Below, one piece after another: positions 60,838 through 64,000 of a stretch of DNA of 64,000 nucleotides. The DNA is taken from NCBI RefSeq assembly GCF_021391495.1, contig NZ_CP090063.1, positions 5,146,001 through 5,210,000 on the forward strand, given 5' to 3'. The position numbers and the translations under genes are program-made. Below the pieces are notes generated by a model that searched no databases, was not told where the DNA came from, and saw only the letters and a program-made list of their open reading frames with translations. Source of the DNA: Amycolatopsis acidiphila (GTDB lineage Bacteria > Actinomycetota > Actinomycetes > Mycobacteriales > Pseudonocardiaceae). The number at the start of each line of letters is the position of its first letter. Within the stretch, counting starts at the first letter, position 1.

Positions 60838-62505
60838 TCAGCCGACCTTGAGGTGCTCTTCGCGGCCCTTGGCGTAGACCTCGGCGATGTACTCGCTGCA
60901 CCGCCAGGCATTGGCCATCATGGCGAGTGTCGGGTTGACGCCGGTAGAGGTGGGGAAGCACGCGCCGTCCACGACGAAGAGGTTGTCCACGTCGTGGCTC
61001 TGGCACCACTCGTTGAGCACCGTCTTCGCCGGGTCGGTGCCCATGCGCGCCGTGCCGTGCTGGTGGCACGTGTTGCCGGTCATCCGCTGCAGGTACACCG
61101 GGATGGTCTTGCGCGCACCTGCCGCCTGCAGGATCTCGGCGTTCTTGTCGACCTGCCACTTGCCCATCGCGACGTCGTTCGGGTGCGGTTTGTGCGTGAT
61201 GCGGGCGACCGGCAGCCCCCACGCGTCCTTGACGGTCGGGTCCAGGTCCACCCGGTTCGACTCCACCGGCATGTCGTGCAGGATCAGGCCGATCTTCATG
61301 GCGAAGCTGAAGTAGTTGCGGTCGGCGTCCTTCATCCCCTCGCCCCACGTCGGGCGGCCGGGGAAGACCATGTTGATCGGGTGGCAGGTCTGCGAGGCCG
61401 AGATCAGCGAGCCACCGATGTGCCCCCTGCTCTCGTCGGTCTCGTAGAACTCGAACGAGCCGCCGCTGATGTAGTTACCGGTCCAGCCGTACAACGGATC
61501 GTCGATCTCCTGGTCGAACAGGCCCACCGCGAACAGGTACTCGTGGAAGGTCGCGTTCTTGCCGACCTGGCCGCTGGAGTTGCCCAGCCCGTCCGGGAAC
61601 TGCGGCGATTTCGACATGAGCATGAGCCGCGCGGACTCGATCGCGCCGAGGCTGAGGATGACGACCTCGGCGTCCTGCTGCACCTCGTTGCCGTCCGGGT
61701 CGATGTACACGACGCCGGTCGCGCGCCCGTCCTTGCCGACCTTGATCTCCCGGACGAAGGACTCCGGGCGCAGTTCGAAGTTGCCGGTCGCGACCGCCTC
61801 CGGGATGAAGGTGGTCAGGGTGTTCGACCGCGCTGTGCTCGGGTCACCGTACTGATTCCAGAAACTGGTGGTGTTGAAGGGATCCCGGCCCTTGTGCCGG
61901 TTGGTGACCATGGCGTGCGGGATCGGGAAGCCGTTGATGCCCAGCTTGTTGCAGGCGTCGTAGAACCGCTTGCCGAAACGGGTCGGGCGCAGCGGTTGAC
62001 TCGGGTAACCCTTGCTGCGGAAGGGCTCGTACTTGTCGGCACCGGCAATGCCGGACACGCCGAACTCCCACTCCACCTTCGTCAGGTAGGGCTCGAGGTG
62101 CTCGTAGCGGATCGGCCAGTCCGCGAGGTTCGCGCCGTCGAGGTCGCCGTGCAGGGAGCGCTGGATGAAGTCCGACTCCCGCGGCCGCGGAACCCAGCCC
62201 GCCCAGTGGTTGGTCCCCCCGCCCACCAGCTGGGGGGTCGGGGAGAACGGGAACACCTCGGCCACCGAGTCCTCGTCGTGGCGCAGGGTGCGCGGAAACA
62301 GCTTCGGGTCGGGCCACAGGTAGTTGCGGTTGATGAACTTGAGCTCGTCCCCGGAGTAGTGGTCCTGCGCGCGCAGCCACGGGCCGCGGTCGAAACCGAC
62401 CACCTTCATCCCGGCCTCGGACAACACCTTGGCGGCGGTGCCGCCGGTCGCCCCGAGGCCGACGACGATCGCGTCGACCGGGTCCGGCTTTCTCGTGTAC
62501 GGCAC
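60838..62505 (-). CDS. GMC oxidoreductase 1
   Basis: The 555-residue flavoprotein has VDAIVVGLGATGGTAAKVL (FAD site), LVGGGTNHWAGWVPR, and the C-terminal catalytic region TCHQHGTARMG with GVNPTLAMMANA (His/Asn pair). It probably oxidises a sugar or polyol; with subunit 3 it resembles gluconate or glucoside dehydrogenase complexes. A GTG start follows GAGGAGAACAACT. No signal peptide is seen. Confidence 0.9.
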   Translation of the reverse strand: MPYTRKPDPVDAIVVGLGATGGTAAKVLSEAGMKVVGFDRGPWLRAQDHYSGDELKFINRNYLWPDPKLFPRTLRHDEDSVAEVFPFSPTPQLVGGGTNHWAGWVPRPRESDFIQRSLHGDLDGANLADWPIRYEHLEPYLTKVEWEFGVSGIAGADKYEPFRSKGYPSQPLRPTRFGKRFYDACNKLGINGFPIPHAMVTNRHKGRDPFNTTSFWNQYGDPSTARSNTLTTFIPEAVATGNFELRPESFVREIKVGKDGRATGVVYIDPDGNEVQQDAEVVILSLGAIESARLMLMSKSPQFPDGLGNSSGQVGKNATFHEYLFAVGLFDQEIDDPLYGWTGNYISGGSFEFYETDESRGHIGGSLISASQTCHPINMVFPGRPTWGEGMKDADRNYFSFAMKIGLILHDMPVESNRVDLDPTVKDAWGLPVARITHKPHPNDVAMGKWQVDKNAEILQAAGARKTIPVYLQRMTGNTCHQHGTARMGTDPAKTVLNEWCQSHDVDNLFVVDGACFPTSTGVNPTLAMMANAWRCSEYIAEVYAKGREEHLKVG

Positions 62506-62555
62506 AGTTGTTCTCCTCTGTGCGGTGCGGTGGGGTGGGCACAGCGCTCGACAGG

Positions 62556-64000
62556 TCAGAAGCCCGGAGCATCCGCGTTACCAGGTGTCCTGGTCTGCGT
62601 GCGGATGTCGCCGTGGCGGCGCTTGATGTACTCGGCACATCGCACGGCGACGGCCTGCAGCGTGCTCGTGGGGTTCACGGCGGCCCCGGTGGTCAGCGAG
62701 CTCGCGTCGGTGATGAACAGGTTGGGCACGTCCCAGGTCTGGTTCCATTTGTTCGTCACGGAATCCTCGGGCGTGTTACCCATCCGGCAGGTGCCCATGA
62801 TGTGCCAACCAGGCGGCGGCCCGTCGATCCCGCCGATGCCCGTGCTCGCTGTGTCGATCACACCGCCGGCCGCGTCGGCGGCCTCGCGCGCGCGCCGCCG
62901 GCCCCATTCGATCAGCTGGCGGTCGTTCTCGTGCAGGTCGTAGTGCACGTGCGGGGCGGGAAGTCCGCTGGAGTCGGTGACCTCCGGGTCGAGCGTGACG
63001 CGGTTGGTCCGGACCGGGAGGTCCTCACCCTGCACGTAGATCAGGGCGTGCCGGCCGAAGTGGGAGTTGAAGAACTCCCGGTGCCTGGCACCCCACGGGG
63101 TGATGTTGCCGGTGTTGGTGCCCAGCGCGCTGTTCGCCGCGCCCAGCGCCGTACCGACCTGCAGCGAGAACCCGTTCACGAAGCCGCGCGAGGTGTCGGT
63201 GTCGTAGAACTGCTGGCTGTAGAGCACCGCGGGTTCCGGGCCCTTGAACCCTTCGAGGGGCTCGTCGAACCAGAAGTCCTCGAACGACCAGCTGTGGAAC
63301 ATCAGGTGCGTGCCGACGAGCCCGTTCGAGTTGGCGAGGCCGTCGGGGTGCCCTTCCTGCGCCGACATCAGCAGCAGTCGCGGCGTGCCGATCGAGTTCG
63401 CGGCCACCACCACGATGTCCGCGCGCACCTCGTGCCGCGCGCCGGTGATCCGGTCGATGTAGGTGGCGCCGGTCGCGCGGCCGTGCTTCGCGTTGATCCG
63501 CTCGACGCGGGCGTTGGTGCGCAGGTCGACCCCGTTGCGCAGCGCCCTGGGCCAGTAGGTGACGTCGGTCGAGGCGATGGCGTGCCGGGGACAGCCACCC
63601 AGGCAGAACCCGCAGTCGTTGCAGGGCAGGCGCGCGTCCTTGGGCTTGGTGAGGATCGCGTTGTCGGCCGGCCACCAGTGCCAGCCGAGCTTGTCGAACC
63701 CGCGACCCATCTTGTGGCCGACCTTGCCACCGCGGTTGGCCGGACCCCAGCCTTCGGGGCGCGGCGGGTTGCCGGGATCACCGGTCCGCCGCGCGACCCC
63801 GATCTCCGCGTCGTTGATGGCGTAGAACGGTTCGAGCTCTTCGTAGCTGATCGGCCAGTCGATCGTGCCCTCGACACCGTGCTCGGTGCCCTTGCGGAAA
63901 TCGACCGGCTTGAACCGCGGCCACGCACCGGCGTAGTGCAGGGTCGAGCCGCCGACGCCGTTCATCATCATCGGCTCGGTGTTGCCGGTGGTCGGGTAGT
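62556..64000 (-). CDS. GMC oxidoreductase 2 with cysteine cluster (partial, 5' end outside window)
   Basis: At least 481 residues are visible, and the frame stays open to the window edge (TTGNTEPMMMNGVGGSTLHY), so the N-terminal FAD motif lies outside. It has GGSTLHYAG, a cysteine cluster CNDCGFCLGGCPRHA, GTPRLLLMSAQEG, and the catalytic-end WHIMGTCRMG with AVNPTSTLQAVA. The four cysteines suggest an Fe-S centre, as in FAD glucose and gluconate dehydrogenases. It lies 50 bases upstream of GMC 1 in the same orientation and heads the visible operon. Confidence 0.9.
   Translation of the reverse strand, partial: YPTTGNTEPMMMNGVGGSTLHYAGAWPRFKPVDFRKGTEHGVEGTIDWPISYEELEPFYAINDAEIGVARRTGDPGNPPRPEGWGPANRGGKVGHKMGRGFDKLGWHWWPADNAILTKPKDARLPCNDCGFCLGGCPRHAIASTDVTYWPRALRNGVDLRTNARVERINAKHGRATGATYIDRITGARHEVRADIVVVAANSIGTPRLLLMSAQEGHPDGLANSNGLVGTHLMFHSWSFEDFWFDEPLEGFKGPEPAVLYSQQFYDTDTSRGFVNGFSLQVGTALGAANSALGTNTGNITPWGARHREFFNSHFGRHALIYVQGEDLPVRTNRVTLDPEVTDSSGLPAPHVHYDLHENDRQLIEWGRRRAREAADAAGGVIDTASTGIGGIDGPPPGWHIMGTCRMGNTPEDSVTNKWNQTWDVPNLFITDASSLTTGAAVNPTSTLQAVAVRCAEYIKRRHGDIRTQTRTPGNADAPGF

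Noticed and set aside
59059..62943. 1294-codon plus-strand frame opposite the GMC and dehydratase genes
   Set aside because: It spans several intact minus-strand genes and their boundaries, and its composition is that of an antisense shadow.
45659..63971. Idea that SMP-30, dehydratase, aldolase and sulfatase genes form a sulfo-Entner-Doudoroff pathway for sulfoquinovose
   Set aside because: The SMP-30 gene lies 11 kb away in another context, a KDG kinase is present (not needed there), and no sulfoquinovosidase or sulfolactaldehyde dehydrogenase is seen.
1..64000. Search by eye for tRNA, rRNA, CRISPR arrays, transposases and attachment sites
   Set aside because: None was found; the only repeats are the short motifs and hairpins listed as features.

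Overview
The window comes from a very GC-rich actinobacterium, most likely Pseudonocardiales (Amycolatopsis/Pseudonocardia-like). The reasons are the G/C-biased third positions, many GTG/TTG starts, ATGA/GTGA stop-start overlaps, leaderless-looking promoters, and families such as DUF3533, DUF5666, DUF4232 and MHS transporters. No tRNA, rRNA, CRISPR array, insertion sequence or phage gene is visible. The genus is inference.

Region 1 (about 1-24.2 kb) is a stress, redox and signalling island. It holds a tautomerase, a UPF0104 membrane protein, a MEDS sensor with a histidine kinase, an acetate-transporter-like protein, a DUF3533 membrane protein coupled to glucose-6-phosphate dehydrogenase, a class II amidotransferase and a NhaA-DsbA fusion. 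Two aldo/keto reductases, a GLYR-family dehydrogenase, an HD protein, an aquaporin-catalase operon, a triple-GAF histidine kinase with two response regulators, a second-type LspA and a soluble Ser/Thr kinase follow. A recurring intergenic motif, roughly GGCYAGCGGGAAR, sits in front of many of these genes and may define a regulon.

Region 2 (24.2-29.5 kb) has a secreted DUF5666-like protein and a FadR-type GntR regulator that share an operator-like palindrome. It also has an efflux-pump remnant, a lipoprotein, and an acyl-CoA dehydrogenase/3-hydroxyacyl-CoA dehydrogenase pair.

Region 3 (29.6-44.9 kb) is the most interesting part. A CYP108-like (P450terp-like) monooxygenase with its own ferredoxin reductase and ferredoxin is followed by an alcohol and an aldehyde dehydrogenase. 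Upstream lies a complete four-component ring-hydroxylating dioxygenase, a dihydrodiol dehydrogenase, a class III extradiol dioxygenase, an amidohydrolase-type decarboxylase and a C-C hydrolase. The order of chemistry fits p-cymene (or a related terpenoid) oxidised at its methyl group to p-cumate, then dihydroxylation, meta-cleavage, decarboxylation and hydrolysis. An IclR regulator with three matching operator-like palindromes and a GAF-LuxR regulator probably control it.

Region 4 (44.9-50.7 kb) is a decaying stretch: a deleted SUA5 gene, an SMP-30 propeller gene, and truncated and inverted remnants of carboxymuconolactone-decarboxylase-like genes. TetR, DUF4232, DoxX/HxlR and a second IclR gene follow.

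Region 5 (50.7-64 kb) has two catabolic operons. One is an MHS transporter, a cytoplasmic sulfatase-fold enzyme, GlpD and GlpK under IclR. The other, on the minus strand, is two GMC oxidoreductases with a gluconate-dehydrogenase subunit 3-like protein, a sugar-acid dehydratase, a KDPG aldolase and a KDG kinase; it runs off the window end.
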